A stretch of 64,000 nt of DNA from the NCBI RefSeq assembly GCF_963678245.1, contig NZ_OY782767.1, forward strand, positions 310,001-374,000, read 5' to 3'. Shown here piece by piece: positions 1 through 11,802 of this stretch. The stretch is from an uncultured Sunxiuqinia sp. (GTDB lineage: Bacteria; Bacteroidota; Bacteroidia; Bacteroidales; Prolixibacteraceae). The notes under the pieces were generated by a model, which searched no databases, was not told the DNA's origin, and saw nothing but the letters and a program-made list of their open reading frames with translations. A program made the translations under genes and the position numbers. Numbering within the stretch: position 1 is the first letter of the stretch; each line of letters opens with the position of its first letter.

Positions 1-357
1 GGTCATGTATACATTGCAAATGGAGATTTTCATTTAGTTGTGAAAGAGCGGGCTAATGATTATGTTTGTGACCTTGTTAATGGAGAGCTAGTTAACCGAC
101 ACAGACCATCTGTCGATGTACTGTTCGAATCACTGACTCGCATAAGAGGTAGATTCATGGGGGTGCTCTTAACCGGAATGGGGAAGGATGGAGCAAGGGG
201 TTTACTTGAACTTAAAGAGAAAGGAGCGGTTTGCATTGCTCAAAACGAAGAATCATCTGTCGTTTTTGGGATGCCCAAAGAAGCAATACAGCTTGGTGCA
301 GCCGAATTTGTGGGGGACCCGTTACAGATAATAAACTGGATCAATAATTTTGCCTAA
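1..357 (+). CDS. cheB: CheB-type protein-glutamate methylesterase, C-terminal part
   Basis: This is the 3' end of a gene that starts before the window; the frame is open from base 1. The residues GHVYIANGDFHL match the CheB catalytic domain, and TGMGKDGARG contains the Asp of the Ser-His-Asp triad. The Ser and His motifs and any receiver domain would lie upstream. CheB removes methyl groups from chemoreceptors, or acts as an esterase in alternative signalling systems, in the cytoplasm. It ends 6 bases before a hybrid kinase gene, so the two are probably cotranscribed. No receptor gene is visible, so a chemotaxis role is not shown. Confidence 0.9.
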   Translation, partial: GHVYIANGDFHLVVKERANDYVCDLVNGELVNRHRPSVDVLFESLTRIRGRFMGVLLTGMGKDGARGLLELKEKGAVCIAQNEESSVVFGMPKEAIQLGAAEFVGDPLQIINWINNFA

Positions 358-363
358 CTAGAA

Positions 364-1932
364 ATGGGATCAACTAAAAACGTACCTAGAATTTTGATCG
401 TTGAGGATATGCCAATTAATATTGACTTGATGAAGTCAATACTGGCTAAACGTGACTATCAGATTGTTGCCGCAAAGAATGGTAAGTCGGCTATTTCAAA
501 AGCTAAAGCTAATCGATTCGATCTTATTCTTTTAGATATAATACTTCCGGATATTGATGGCTTCGAAGTTTGTCGTGAAATAAAAAACGACAGTGCGAAT
601 AGTGCCACTCCAATCATCTTTTTAACAGGGCAACGCGATAATGACAGTTTAGTTACGGGTTTTGAATTAGGAGCTGTTGACTATATATTGAAGCCTTTTA
701 GCGAACAAGAGTTTTTAGCTAGGGTAAACCTTCATCTGACCTTATCGCAAACTCAAAGGGAGCTAAACGAAGCAAAAGAAGATGCCGAACAGGCTGCTAA
801 AGAAAAGGCGATGTTTTTAGCCAATATGTCCCACGAAATTAGAACTCCGTTGAATGGAATTGTGGGGATGATAGATATTTTGAAAGGTACCGAGCTTGAT
901 GAGCAACAAAAGGAATACCTTGAAATTGTCGATATTTCGAGCGAAACGTTATTGATGATCATCAACGATATCCTCGATTTTTCGAAAATAGAGGCTGGAC
1001 AAATTACCTTTGAAAGAATCACGTTTAAACTTGAGCGAGAAATCAATGAGGTCAAAAAGCTCTTAAATTATAAAGCTGAGCAGAAAGGTCTTGAGCTAAT
1101 CGTTGAAATAGACGAAAGTGTCCCTAAAATGATCCTCGGAGATCCACTTCGGTTGAAGCAAATTTTAATCAATCTAACCAATAATGCGATTAAGTTTACT
1201 GAAGCAGGCTTTGTGAAAATGAAAGTAAAACTAGATAAAAATTTAGGTGATAAAAACAGATTGCGTTTTGAAGTTATAGATTCAGGGATAGGTATCTCTG
1301 AGGAGAATCAGAAAAAGCTATTCAAATCATTTTCTCAGGCTGATACCAGTACAACGCGTAAGTTTGGTGGTACTGGTCTGGGCTTGGCAATTTCAAAACG
1401 ATTATCAGGTCTTATGGGAGGTGAAATTGGAGTAACTAGCGATGAAGGAAATGGTTCGATTTTTTGGTTTACTGCAGTTCTAGATATTCCAAAGGAGATT
1501 TCAAGTAAAGACGATTTAGACCAGATTGAAGTTTCTCTTGAAAAGAGTGATAAAATTGTCTTAAATATTTTATTAGCTGAGGATAATGCTATAAACCAGA
1601 AAGTGGCGATGCTAAATATTAAGAAACTCGGACACCATGTTGAATTGGCGTACAATGGAGTTGTTGCAGTAGAAATGTTTGCCAAGAAACAATTCGATTT
1701 TATCTTGATGGATATTCAAATGCCCGGCATGGATGGTATGGAAGCGACAAAGGCGATTCGAAAAATAGAGCGAGAGAGAAATGAGCAAGATCCGATTCCG
1801 ATTATAGCGCTAACCGCCAATATGTATAAAGACGATATTAAACTTTTTTTGGACTCAGGAATGAATGCTCATTTGGGCAAGCCATTTAAACCTGACGACC
1901 TGCAAGATATTATTCAAAAGAATGTGTTATAA
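364..1932 (+). CDS. Hybrid sensor histidine kinase with two receiver domains
   Basis: The 522-residue protein has an N-terminal receiver domain (about 8-125, phospho-acceptor D58), a short helical linker, a HisKA domain with the H-box FLANMSHEIRTPLNG (H157), a HATPase domain (N-box NLTNNAIKFT, G-boxes DSGIGIS and GGTGLGLAIS) and a C-terminal receiver (about 395-520, D450 in LMDIQMPGMDG). It has no signal peptide or membrane segment, so it is a soluble phosphorelay kinase whose input is probably the phosphorylation state of its own first receiver. It sits between a cheB end and a stand-alone receiver gene, which suggests one operon. The cognate output is not visible here. Confidence 0.93.
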   Translation: MGSTKNVPRILIVEDMPINIDLMKSILAKRDYQIVAAKNGKSAISKAKANRFDLILLDIILPDIDGFEVCREIKNDSANSATPIIFLTGQRDNDSLVTGFELGAVDYILKPFSEQEFLARVNLHLTLSQTQRELNEAKEDAEQAAKEKAMFLANMSHEIRTPLNGIVGMIDILKGTELDEQQKEYLEIVDISSETLLMIINDILDFSKIEAGQITFERITFKLEREINEVKKLLNYKAEQKGLELIVEIDESVPKMILGDPLRLKQILINLTNNAIKFTEAGFVKMKVKLDKNLGDKNRLRFEVIDSGIGISEENQKKLFKSFSQADTSTTRKFGGTGLGLAISKRLSGLMGGEIGVTSDEGNGSIFWFTAVLDIPKEISSKDDLDQIEVSLEKSDKIVLNILLAEDNAINQKVAMLNIKKLGHHVELAYNGVVAVEMFAKKQFDFILMDIQMPGMDGMEATKAIRKIERERNEQDPIPIIALTANMYKDDIKLFLDSGMNAHLGKPFKPDDLQDIIQKNVL

Positions 1933-1972
1933 TTCATTGTTTTTGTTTTATCTTCAAGGTAAAAAGGAGACT

Positions 1973-2359
1973 ATGGCTGCTGAATCATCCGATCTTTCAT
2001 CGAAAACAGTACTCGTTGTTGAAGATAACAATACAAGTACAATTTATTTTAAAGCTGCACTGCAGAAGCTGAGTATTCAATCTGTTTTGGCTACCACCGG
2101 GGTTGAAGCTGTCTCTATTTTTCGTAAAAATAGACATATTGATCTGGTTTTAATGGATTTAAATATGCCTGAAATGGATGGCTTTGAGGCAACCAAAATT
2201 ATGAAATCTATCCGTCCGGAGGTCCCGATTATTGCACAAACCGCATTTGTGTTGTCCGGTGAAGAAGAACGTAGTATGAAAGCTGGGTGTGATGAGTTCT
2301 TATCGAAACCAATCCGCCTCAATCTTTTAACTGAAATGCTTTATCGTTATTTAAAATAG
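1973..2359 (+). CDS. Single-domain CheY-like response regulator
   Basis: This is a 128-residue receiver domain without an output domain: the acidic pair is in VVEDN, the phospho-acceptor is D62 in LMDLNMPEMDG, and a conserved Lys lies in FLSKPIRL. The frame extends upstream into the kinase gene, but I chose the ATG at 1973 because AAGGAGA lies just before it and the domain begins there. It follows the hybrid kinase by 40 bases and probably receives phosphate from it. The last 9 bases overlap the 3' end of the convergent gene on the other strand. Confidence 0.9.
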   Translation: MAAESSDLSSKTVLVVEDNNTSTIYFKAALQKLSIQSVLATTGVEAVSIFRKNRHIDLVLMDLNMPEMDGFEATKIMKSIRPEVPIIAQTAFVLSGEEERSMKAGCDEFLSKPIRLNLLTEMLYRYLK

Positions 2360-3571
2360 ACGGATATAAGCTCCAAATTTGCTGTTTTTTGATGGTGAAG
2401 TTAAGGCGACAAAGCCTTTTCTTAAAAGTCGATCCTCTGTTGCTGGAGGATTTTGTTTTGTTTCGAGCTTTGCAAAGTCCAAAAAGTTTTGCTGGGGATT
2501 ATAGTAGATTCTAAATTGACCGCTACTTTCAGGATGAATCTTTTGTTCTATCCGTTTGCTTAAGATCCCCATATTGCATCTTGGATTTATTTCGAGACAA
2601 GGGTGAATTTTCACCTGCTTTTTATCCACAAAAATCAAAGCATCTATTCCCAGAAAACCTCTGTAATGGCTTGAAAATAGACTATGGTGAAGTCCGTTGA
2701 GTAATTGCGTTGTCAATTCGGTTAAGAGTCTGGCGCTAAAGTATTGAGTCGGTTGATCCGGCGAAGGATTTAAGTAATGACCTAGATATTGACCATTTTT
2801 GTTGGTTTTAAATTGACTTATCCCATGAAAAATAACTTCGGTCTTACTCTTGATCTCAAATTGAAATGATAAGTCTGCCAGCTTATCAAAAAGAGGTTCT
2901 CCAACCAGATATTTTTGCTGTTTTAAGTTTGTGTTGATCCACTGGATGTTAGAAGTGTTTAGTCGATTTTTTCGGATCACTTGTAATCCTCTGCCACTCG
3001 AGCTTAGTGGCGATTTTAAGACGATTTGTTGCTTCTGCAGCAAAAAGCTTTCGACTTCTTCTACCGAATGGAGTATTTGTGGCTGTTGATGCTTCTCGGG
3101 GAAGAGAGAATTTGGGTGTTCTTCGGTTAATTGAGTTAAAAATCGGATCGCGTGTTTACGTTCGAAAAGGTCACTGTTTACCGTTTTTTTGGTGTATACT
3201 TTTTGCTCCTTTATTTGATTGTATGCAGATAAATAATAGACTTCTGCCGGACTCCAGCCCCAGGGAGCGAGTTCAACAGTTTCATTGTGCGATAGCGCTA
3301 AAGACTTCTTTTTAGAGATCAGTTTCACTTCTGCAAGTCCAAATAGATCTAATGTCTTTCTGAAGTTTTCGTGAACATCCATTTCTTTAAGAACATGGTC
3401 GCAGCTATTCGCAAAAAAGACCATCAGTGGGGCCAGCTCCTCCTCAAAGTTAGCCAACAGCTCAGGTGCATTGTAATAAGGCGATTGATTTGCTATAGCA
3501 ATTTCACAAGTTGGATTGAAATCGAATATTTTTCGGGTTTTTGTCACATCGTTCAATATTGAAACCCTCAA
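2351..3571 (-). CDS. ATP-grasp-like protein of unknown substrate
   Basis: A 406-residue cytoplasmic protein with no signal peptide. Two motifs point to an ATP-grasp fold: a nucleotide-binding strand and glycine-rich loop at K186 (KSPLSSSGRGL), and a metal-binding C-terminal motif EINPR (E327, N329, R331). ATP-grasp enzymes join a carboxylate to an amine or thiol through an acyl phosphate. The N-terminal half (FDFNPTCEIAIANQSPYYNAP) is not one I can assign. It stands alone on the minus strand and converges on the receiver gene, so context gives no substrate. The family call is an inference from motifs only. Confidence 0.6.
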   Translation of the reverse strand: MRVSILNDVTKTRKIFDFNPTCEIAIANQSPYYNAPELLANFEEELAPLMVFFANSCDHVLKEMDVHENFRKTLDLFGLAEVKLISKKKSLALSHNETVELAPWGWSPAEVYYLSAYNQIKEQKVYTKKTVNSDLFERKHAIRFLTQLTEEHPNSLFPEKHQQPQILHSVEEVESFLLQKQQIVLKSPLSSSGRGLQVIRKNRLNTSNIQWINTNLKQQKYLVGEPLFDKLADLSFQFEIKSKTEVIFHGISQFKTNKNGQYLGHYLNPSPDQPTQYFSARLLTELTTQLLNGLHHSLFSSHYRGFLGIDALIFVDKKQVKIHPCLEINPRCNMGILSKRIEQKIHPESSGQFRIYYNPQQNFLDFAKLETKQNPPATEDRLLRKGFVALTSPSKNSKFGAYIRLF

Positions 3572-3772
3572 AAATAGTTATTTTAAGGCTTTTTAGGGGT
3601 GATGGTCAAATCTAAATCTAAATACTTCAGTTTTTTTGATCATTCTATCATTCTTATTTCAAATTTATATTGTACATAAAAGACATAATTTGTACTTTCA
3701 CGCTAAGACTTTCTGTTTTTTAATCCCATTTATAAAATGATTCGTGAAAATGGACGTTAATAAAGCAGATTT

Positions 3773-5716
3773 ATGAAATTACTAACTTCAATATTGGTAT
3801 TCTTTTTGGCTTTTACACTTTCTGCCCAAGAATTATCGACAAAGGATAAAGGAGCCAAGAAGCATTTTCAAAAAGCTATTCTTTTTTATCAGGCGAAAGA
3901 AAATCTGGATGCGATTAGTCAATTGGAGCAGGCTTTGGATGAAGATCCTGCATTTGTTGAGGCGGCATTGCTTTTGGCTGACGTTTACAACGAAATCAGA
4001 GAAGATAGTTTGCAAGTGGTTTATCTTGAAAGGGCTTTAAAAATAGATTTAGGCCATGCCGACAAAATAAATTACGTGTTAGGGAATACTTACTATCGAA
4101 TGGGAAAGTACCAGCTAGCGTTAGATGCCTATCATCGTTTTATCGAAAAAGCAACAACAGATCACCCGTTCTATGGCAAAGCAACGGAAAAGGTGAAGCT
4201 TTGCCGATATGCAGTTACCTTGTTAAGTAATGCGACTGTTATCAATGCCATTAACATGGGACCAGAAATTAACTCCTCTTATGACGAATATTGGCCGAGT
4301 CTGACTGTGGATGGTAAAACGATTATTTATACCCGCTTAGTTCCTGTGAGGAACGGTATTCTTGCAAATCAGCGATTTCAGGAGGACTTTTATGTTGCCA
4401 GTCAACGGAATGGAGTATGGCAGAAGTCTCGACCGATGGCATCCATAAATACGGTTTATAACGAAGGGGCTCAAAGTATTTCGGCTGACGGTAAATTATT
4501 GTTTTTTACGGCTTGTACACAAAATGACGGGTATGGAAGTTGCGATATTTATTATTCCAGAAACAAAGGAGCTATTTGGTCAAAACCTCAAAATGCAGGA
4601 TTCCCAGTAAATACCGCGTCGTGGGAATCTCAACCGTCGATTTCGGCAAATGGTGAGTATCTTTATTTTGCCAGTAATCGGAAGGGGGGCAAAGGTGGAA
4701 TGGATATTTGGCGTTGTCGGCTCAAAGGTTTTTACACTGCTGGAGATCCCCGCTGGAGTGAACCTGAAAATTTGGGCGATTCAATAAATACCTCGGGTAA
4801 CGAAACCTCACCTTTTATTCATGCAGATGGACGGACACTGTACTTTTCGTCTGACATGCACCCTGGGCTTGGTGGCTCCGATGTTTTTTATTCTCGTTTG
4901 ATGGGCGATTCAACCTGGAAGACTCCTGAGAATATGGGTTATCCGATCAATACCCATAAAGATGAGCAGGGGCTGATTGTAAATGCAGCCGGTGAAACGG
5001 CCTATTTTTCATCCGATAGGCCCGGATCGGAAGGCTTAGATCTATATCAATTTGAGCTAACAGAGAATATGCGTCCTACGCCAGTTTCCTATGTGCAGGG
5101 AAGAGTTTATGATAGGGAGAGTGAACGTCCGCTATGTGCGCAGATTGAGCTAATTAATCTAGATAATAATCAAGTTATTGCAAAAGCTGAATCATGTTGG
5201 GAACGGGGTGAGTTTTTAATGTGCCTGCCATTAGGAAAAGAATATGCCTTTAATGTTTCAAGAACCGGTTATCTTTTTCATTCCGAAAATTTTGCTCTTA
5301 AACAAGTTCGAAAAGCGGACAATCCAATTAAACTAAGTATTCCGCTTAGTGCTATCAAGATTGGAAATACCACTGTTCTTCGGAATATTTTTTTCGAAAC
5401 GGGTAAATACAATTTACTACCACATTCTAAAACTGAATTGGAGAAGTTAATCGTCTTTTTGAAAAATAATCCACAGGTTAAAATTGAAATAGGGGGACAT
5501 ACTGACCATGTAGGAGGAGAAGAAATGAACCAAATGCTTTCGGAAAAACGAGCAAAATCAGTATTTGATTATCTTGTTGAAAATCAAGTTAGCCAGGATC
5601 GATTGACTTACAAAGGATACGGATTTTCAATACCTATTGAGAGTAACGAAACCAAAGAAGGGAGAGCAAAAAACCGCCGAACTGAGTTTAAAATTATTTC
5701 AACCAATAAAAGATGA
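3773..5716 (+). CDS. PorE-like OmpA-family protein (TPR, propeller, CRD, OmpA)
   Basis: A 647-residue exported protein with signal peptide MKLLTSILVFFLAFTLSAQ. The domains in order are TPR-like helices (about 25-150), five PD40 beta-propeller repeats (about 165-430, each with a core like SISADGKLLFFTA), a carboxypeptidase-regulatory-like beta domain (about 435-520) and an OmpA peptidoglycan-binding domain (about 531-645; GHTD, RAKNRRTEF). This order is that of PorE, the T9SS-associated periplasmic protein described in Porphyromonas. Other Bacteroidota OmpA/PD40 paralogues share it, so orthology is not certain. Three T9SS cargo proteins in the window agree with an active system. The gene ends in a hairpin. 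Confidence 0.8.
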   Translation: MKLLTSILVFFLAFTLSAQELSTKDKGAKKHFQKAILFYQAKENLDAISQLEQALDEDPAFVEAALLLADVYNEIREDSLQVVYLERALKIDLGHADKINYVLGNTYYRMGKYQLALDAYHRFIEKATTDHPFYGKATEKVKLCRYAVTLLSNATVINAINMGPEINSSYDEYWPSLTVDGKTIIYTRLVPVRNGILANQRFQEDFYVASQRNGVWQKSRPMASINTVYNEGAQSISADGKLLFFTACTQNDGYGSCDIYYSRNKGAIWSKPQNAGFPVNTASWESQPSISANGEYLYFASNRKGGKGGMDIWRCRLKGFYTAGDPRWSEPENLGDSINTSGNETSPFIHADGRTLYFSSDMHPGLGGSDVFYSRLMGDSTWKTPENMGYPINTHKDEQGLIVNAAGETAYFSSDRPGSEGLDLYQFELTENMRPTPVSYVQGRVYDRESERPLCAQIELINLDNNQVIAKAESCWERGEFLMCLPLGKEYAFNVSRTGYLFHSENFALKQVRKADNPIKLSIPLSAIKIGNTTVLRNIFFETGKYNLLPHSKTELEKLIVFLKNNPQVKIEIGGHTDHVGGEEMNQMLSEKRAKSVFDYLVENQVSQDRLTYKGYGFSIPIESNETKEGRAKNRRTEFKIISTNKR

Positions 5717-5744
5717 GCTGCATATTTCTCCTGTTGCAGCTCAT
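5713..5744 (+). terminator. Intrinsic terminator-like hairpin after the PorE-like gene
   Basis: ATGAGCTGC at 5713-5721 pairs perfectly with GCAGCTCAT at 5736-5744. The hairpin overlaps the stop codon and lies between two convergent genes. There is no strong U-tract, as is common in this phylum. Confidence 0.6.
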
Positions 5745-5767
5745 TACTATTCTCAACTTCTTATCTG

Positions 5768-6424
5768 TCAGATGGTTTTCAAAATCGCTTTGATTACATT
5801 ATTTGCACCTGTTGCAATTTGCTCAATGTTTGCATCCAACATGTAGCATGGTGTTGTAAAAACCTTGTACTTTTCGTCGTATACCACCTCGCCGTGAGTT
5901 GTATTTGTATGCTTGCCTCCCATTTTTTCAATAGCTCCAGCCGTTCCCGAATCATTGCCGATAGTCACTTCCACATCTTTCAATACTTTGGTTATCACAG
6001 CAGGAGCAATACAAATTGCGCCAATTGGCTTGCCGGCATCAACAGTTTCAAGCACTGCTTTTTCAACATCAGAATTAACGGTACAGTCCGGGCCATCAAA
6101 CGCAAAGGTGCATAGGTTTTTAGCCGCTCCAAATCCTCCCGGAATCACCAACGCATCAAAATTTTCAGCTTTGTAAGTATTTAAATCAGCGATTTTGCCA
6201 CGAGCTATTCTGGCTGATTCCACCAAAACATTTCGTTTTTCGGGCATCTCCTCTCCGGTGAGATGGTTGATTACATGAGCTTGCTCAATATTGGGAGCGA
6301 ATATTTCGTAGCTGGCTCCTTGTTGTACAATAGCAAGCATGGTTAATGTTGTCTCATGAATTTCAGATCCGTCGTATACGCCATTGCCGGAAAGGACAAG
6401 GGCTATTTTTTTCTTTTCTGTCAT
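5768..6424 (-). CDS. elbB: Glyoxalase ElbB, DJ-1/PfpI superfamily
   Basis: The 218-residue protein matches the ElbB family in length and along its sequence: it begins KKIALVLSGNGVYDGSEIHE, has VIPGGFGAAKNLCTFA in the middle and GAICIAP with the nucleophilic Cys (C138) at the elbow. ElbB proteins are DJ-1-like glyoxalases once annotated as isoprenoid biosynthesis proteins; they convert glyoxal to glycolate in the cytoplasm. The gene lies 68 bases downstream of metA on the same strand and may be read from the same transcript, though no functional link to methionine synthesis is evident. Confidence 0.88.
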   Translation of the reverse strand: MTEKKKIALVLSGNGVYDGSEIHETTLTMLAIVQQGASYEIFAPNIEQAHVINHLTGEEMPEKRNVLVESARIARGKIADLNTYKAENFDALVIPGGFGAAKNLCTFAFDGPDCTVNSDVEKAVLETVDAGKPIGAICIAPAVITKVLKDVEVTIGNDSGTAGAIEKMGGKHTNTTHGEVVYDEKYKVFTTPCYMLDANIEQIATGANNVIKAILKTI

Positions 6425-6492
6425 CGCATTGAATTTTTGGTTCGCTTAAAATTAATGAATTTTCAAGAACCATAAAATTACAAATACGGTGA

Positions 6493-7410
6493 TTATCGAA
6501 TATCTTCTAGATCGTAAGGCGTTAGCTGATAAACATAATAGTTAAGCCAGTTGGAAAATAGTAAGTTGGCTGCAGATCGCCATTTCATGATCGGTTTTTG
6601 TGACGGATCATCATTTGGGAAATAATTTTTGGGAACTTCAATTGGAAGTTTTTTCTTCAAATCGCGGTGATATTCATTACTCAGGGTTTCTCTGGAATAT
6701 TCAGAATGCCCTGTAATGAACAATTGACGTCCGTTTTTGGCTATTACCATATTCACACCCGATTCTTCTGATGTGGAGATTACTTCCAACTCAGGAACTT
6801 TGTCAATATCCTCTTTTCTAATTTCGGTATGTCGTGAGTGGGGTACAAAATACTCATCATCAAAACCCCTGAAAATGGGAATCTTATTATCAGAAGGTCG
6901 ATGTTTAAATACACCAAATGTTTTCTTTTCCAAGTCATATTTTGGAATGCCGTAGAAATGATACAAACTGGCTTGCGACCCCCAGCAAATGAATAGGGAA
7001 GAGGTAACGTTGTGGACTGACCAATCCATAATTTCTTTCATCTCATTCCAGTAGGTCACTTCCTCAAAAGGAAGCTGCTCAACCGGCGCTCCGGTAATGA
7101 TCATGCCATCATATTTGTTCTTCTTGATTTTATCAAAAGTGGTATAAAAAGCCCGCATATGTTCTGCAGAGGTGTTTTTATGGCGATGACCTTTGATTTT
7201 CAAAAAATCAATTTCAACCTGCAACGGAGTATTCGATAATAGACGCAATAAATCGGTTTCCGTTGAGATTTTTAATGGCATCAGGTTTAAGATGACAATT
7301 CTCAGTGGACGAATATCCTGATGAGATGCTTTGGTTTTGTCAATGACAAAGATGTTTTCCTTTTGAAGCAACTCAATTGCCGGTAATTGATCTGGAATAT
7401 TTAATGGCAT
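6493..7410 (-). CDS. metA: Homoserine O-acyltransferase MetA, predicted acetyl-specific
   Basis: The 305-residue protein is a full-length MetA. The triad is visible: C142 in FICWGSQAS, and H235 and E237 in TGHSEYSR. MetA acylates homoserine, the committed step of methionine synthesis. Acyl choice in this family depends on residue 111: Gly goes with succinyl-CoA (E. coli), Glu with acetyl-CoA. Here [10 protein letters not shown] places Glu at position 111, so an O-acetylhomoserine product is predicted. That fits the neighbouring metY, whose enzyme uses O-acetylhomoserine. It is the third gene of the operon, 58 bases after metY. Acetyl specificity is inferred from one residue plus context. Confidence 0.95.
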   Translation of the reverse strand: MPLNIPDQLPAIELLQKENIFVIDKTKASHQDIRPLRIVILNLMPLKISTETDLLRLLSNTPLQVEIDFLKIKGHRHKNTSAEHMRAFYTTFDKIKKNKYDGMIITGAPVEQLPFEEVTYWNEMKEIMDWSVHNVTSSLFICWGSQASLYHFYGIPKYDLEKKTFGVFKHRPSDNKIPIFRGFDDEYFVPHSRHTEIRKEDIDKVPELEVISTSEESGVNMVIAKNGRQLFITGHSEYSRETLSNEYHRDLKKKLPIEVPKNYFPNDDPSQKPIMKWRSAANLLFSNWLNYYVYQLTPYDLEDIR

Positions 7411-7468
7411 TTTTCTTTGTTTTAAAAAGTCTTCCGGATGTCAGTTCTGAGCATCCGGAAGCTATTTG

Positions 7469-10137
<2,669 letters not shown>

Positions 10138-10158
10138 AAATCTTCAATTAAATTAAAC

Positions 10159-10232
10159 GAAAAGGTTGTGATGTGATGAGTGAAATTGTGAGGTGCCTTC
10201 AATCCGTACTTATGACAATACTGAATGAAGGC
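10159..10232 (-). promoter_or_regulatory. Attenuator-like RNA segment before the methionine operon
   Basis: On the minus-strand transcript, directly after the leader stop codon, GCCTTCA (10232-10226) pairs with TGAAGGC (10201-10195), with two more pairs after a mismatch. Then comes a stretch of 37 bases without a single G (10195-10159), rich in CC and UC dinucleotides, ending about 20 bases before the aspartokinase-like start. There is no U-tract after the hairpin, so a classical intrinsic terminator is not evident. G-poor, C-rich RNA is the type on which Rho loads. The position suggests control coupled to leader translation; the mechanism is inferred. Confidence 0.5.
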
Positions 10233-10333
10233 TATCGCATGCACATAACTGCGCATGGCATGGACATAGACATTTCAGCAGCACTGATGAAAAGAGCTGT
10301 ATAATTTTGCTGATATGTTATTGGGTTATCCAT
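10232..10333 (-). CDS. Met/Cys-rich leader peptide, 33 residues
   Basis: A short ORF lies between a good promoter and the met operon: ATG at 10333, TAG at 10232-10234. Its C-terminus is MSMSMPCAVMCMR, with five Met and two Cys in 13 codons. A shorter version could start at the ATG at 10273. The leader coding sequence also contains a hairpin (CATGCGCA with TGTGCATG, one G-U pair, loop GTTA). Runs of the codon for the pathway product directly before a biosynthetic operon are the hallmark of translation-coupled attenuation, as in trp, his and thr leaders. Starvation for charged Met-tRNA or Cys-tRNA would stall ribosomes here. No experimental or database support was available. Confidence 0.7.
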   Translation of the reverse strand: MDNPITYQQNYTALFISAAEMSMSMPCAVMCMR

Positions 10334-10353
10334 TTTTGTCTTTGATAGAGATG

Positions 10354-10384
10354 CAAACCTATGTATTTTTATTTAAAAACAAAA
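10354..10384 (-). promoter_or_regulatory. Bacteroidota-type promoter of the methionine operon
   Basis: Read on the minus strand, TTTTG (10384-10380) is followed after 18 bases by TAGGTTTG (10361-10354), a perfect match to the -7 consensus TAnnTTTG with a -33 element. Transcription would start near 10347, about 14 bases before the leader ATG, giving a leader RNA of about 210 bases. Confidence 0.65.
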
Positions 10385-10456
10385 GTTATTTAGAAAAAGT
10401 TTGAATAGCTGTTGGAGAAGTCTTAAATACATAGGGGGAGCTGGAATTGGGTATTC

Positions 10457-11185
10457 TTAATACGGAGAGTGTTGATCTTGTCTGAAAATCATTTCAATCT
10501 GATCGTCATCTACAGGTAGGATCAGTTTTATAAATTGTGCACTCGGTACTGACTTAAAAAAGACTTTTCCTTGCATCGAATAATTACTCTCAAGTGTCGT
10601 TTTTCGAACCGTACTGTTTGCCCAATCTTCGCGAAGCATATTTAAATTTTGGGTTTCAATTTCATTTTCGACACCGTCAATCTGGGTGGTTTCAAAGAGG
10701 TGAGTTCGCCAGTGATCATTTCGAGGATTATCATCACTTATTACTGCAATTCCTGTTACAATATCGACACCTGCAGCAATTAAACTCAATCCCAATTGGT
10801 TTTTCGAACGAGCCTCGTTAGCCGATAAACTTTTGTCTATTCCCATGATTTCTTCTTCCGGGTCAATGGCACTCATTGGTTCCACGAGTTGTTTATTCAT
10901 GAGTGTATCGTAGGCCATGTACGAAAAGTTAACAGGATCAACCAATATTGGCATATTGGATCGGTTGATGACGTGAAAGTCGAACCAGTATTCATCATTT
11001 ACAGTTCGGTCAAAACCAACTTCGTAGATAATCCCGTAGAGTGAATCAACAGCAAATGATTGTCCAAAAAGCCATTTTATATCTTCATGTTGAGGCTCGA
11101 GTTTGATAATGTTTTTTGGAGCGCTGCACGAGCTCAGGACCAAAACCATCAACCAGAGAATGGAATAGTTACGATTGCTTTTCAT
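10457..11185 (-). CDS. Predicted lipoprotein of unknown function
   Basis: The frame is open from 11233, but I start at the ATG at 11185 because a lipoprotein signal peptide begins there: MKSNRNYSILWLMVLVLSSC, with the lipobox Cys at the end. The mature protein (about 220 residues) has no domain I recognise. It has alternating charged and hydrophobic stretches and a C-terminal part (FFKSVPSAQFIKLILPV) that looks like beta strands. It is probably anchored in the outer membrane or periplasm. It is on the same strand as the methionine operon but is separated from it by that operon's own promoter. Confidence 0.6.
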   Translation of the reverse strand: MKSNRNYSILWLMVLVLSSCSAPKNIIKLEPQHEDIKWLFGQSFAVDSLYGIIYEVGFDRTVNDEYWFDFHVINRSNMPILVDPVNFSYMAYDTLMNKQLVEPMSAIDPEEEIMGIDKSLSANEARSKNQLGLSLIAAGVDIVTGIAVISDDNPRNDHWRTHLFETTQIDGVENEIETQNLNMLREDWANSTVRKTTLESNYSMQGKVFFKSVPSAQFIKLILPVDDDQIEMIFRQDQHSPY

Positions 11186-11802
11186 CGTGTTTTGTGTTTT
11201 TGCTCCAAGCACCAAATACAGTGCCAAATTCAATATTGAAAAAGACCCAACTGATTCCTATTAAATCGACCAGAAAAAATCAGCATTTTTTGTGATCAGT
11301 AAATGAAGATTTTGGATTTTGTTTATCCATTAAAATCAGCTTTTTATAGAAGTCTAAAAGTTTTGTTCTCGGTAAAGTCTCTCTTATATTTCAGCAATAT
11401 CATTTATATAATCAATATAGGTAATTTGTATTTACTAGTCAGTTGTAATTTTAGAAACATTTATCACTTTTTTCCATGCGCTTCATTGTATTTGTTAAAA
11501 GTGGATTGGATATAGGCTGACTTTGCAATTTTGATGTCACCAAAATGAACAAGGGCTATTTTAATTTCGAAAATCCGAATAGCATTCATTGGATTGCATG
11601 CACAAACTGTCAACGGGAAGATTGGCCTGAAAAGCAGAGAAGAAAATAGCAGCTTCGAAAATATTGTCACTGACAATGATTTAATTAAAGTTAAAAAAAA
11701 ACTGTTTGAACATTTAATAAGCCTACAAACAAAGCAATTAGTATAATTTTAATATCTTGTAATGGTCGCAAAATAATTGGAATTAATTACAGAAATTTAA
11801 AC
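11186..11802. other. Gene-poor AT-rich interval
   Basis: I see no convincing gene here. Two open frames (11303-11515 plus, 11464-11676 minus) overlap each other on opposite strands and lack recognisable domains, signal peptides or conserved motifs. The last 100 bases are very AT-rich and probably carry the promoter of the HAD gene at 11803, but no TAnnTTTG match stands out. Confidence 0.4.

Noticed and set aside
1865-1972. Upstream extension of the receiver gene into the kinase gene
   Set aside because: The domain and a good ribosome binding site both point to the ATG at 1973.
3661-3700. A TAATTTG motif upstream of the PorE-like gene as promoter
   Set aside because: It is one base short of TAnnTTTG and the nearest TTG is only 13 bases upstream, which does not fit the usual spacing.
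10138-10333. SAM riboswitch upstream of the methionine operon
   Set aside because: I looked for the S-box multi-helix core on the minus strand and did not find it; the leader instead shows a Met-rich ORF and simple hairpins. A covariance-model search would settle this.
11303-11676. Two overlapping 70-codon frames on opposite strands
   Set aside because: No motif, AT-rich composition and mutual overlap make both unlikely genes.
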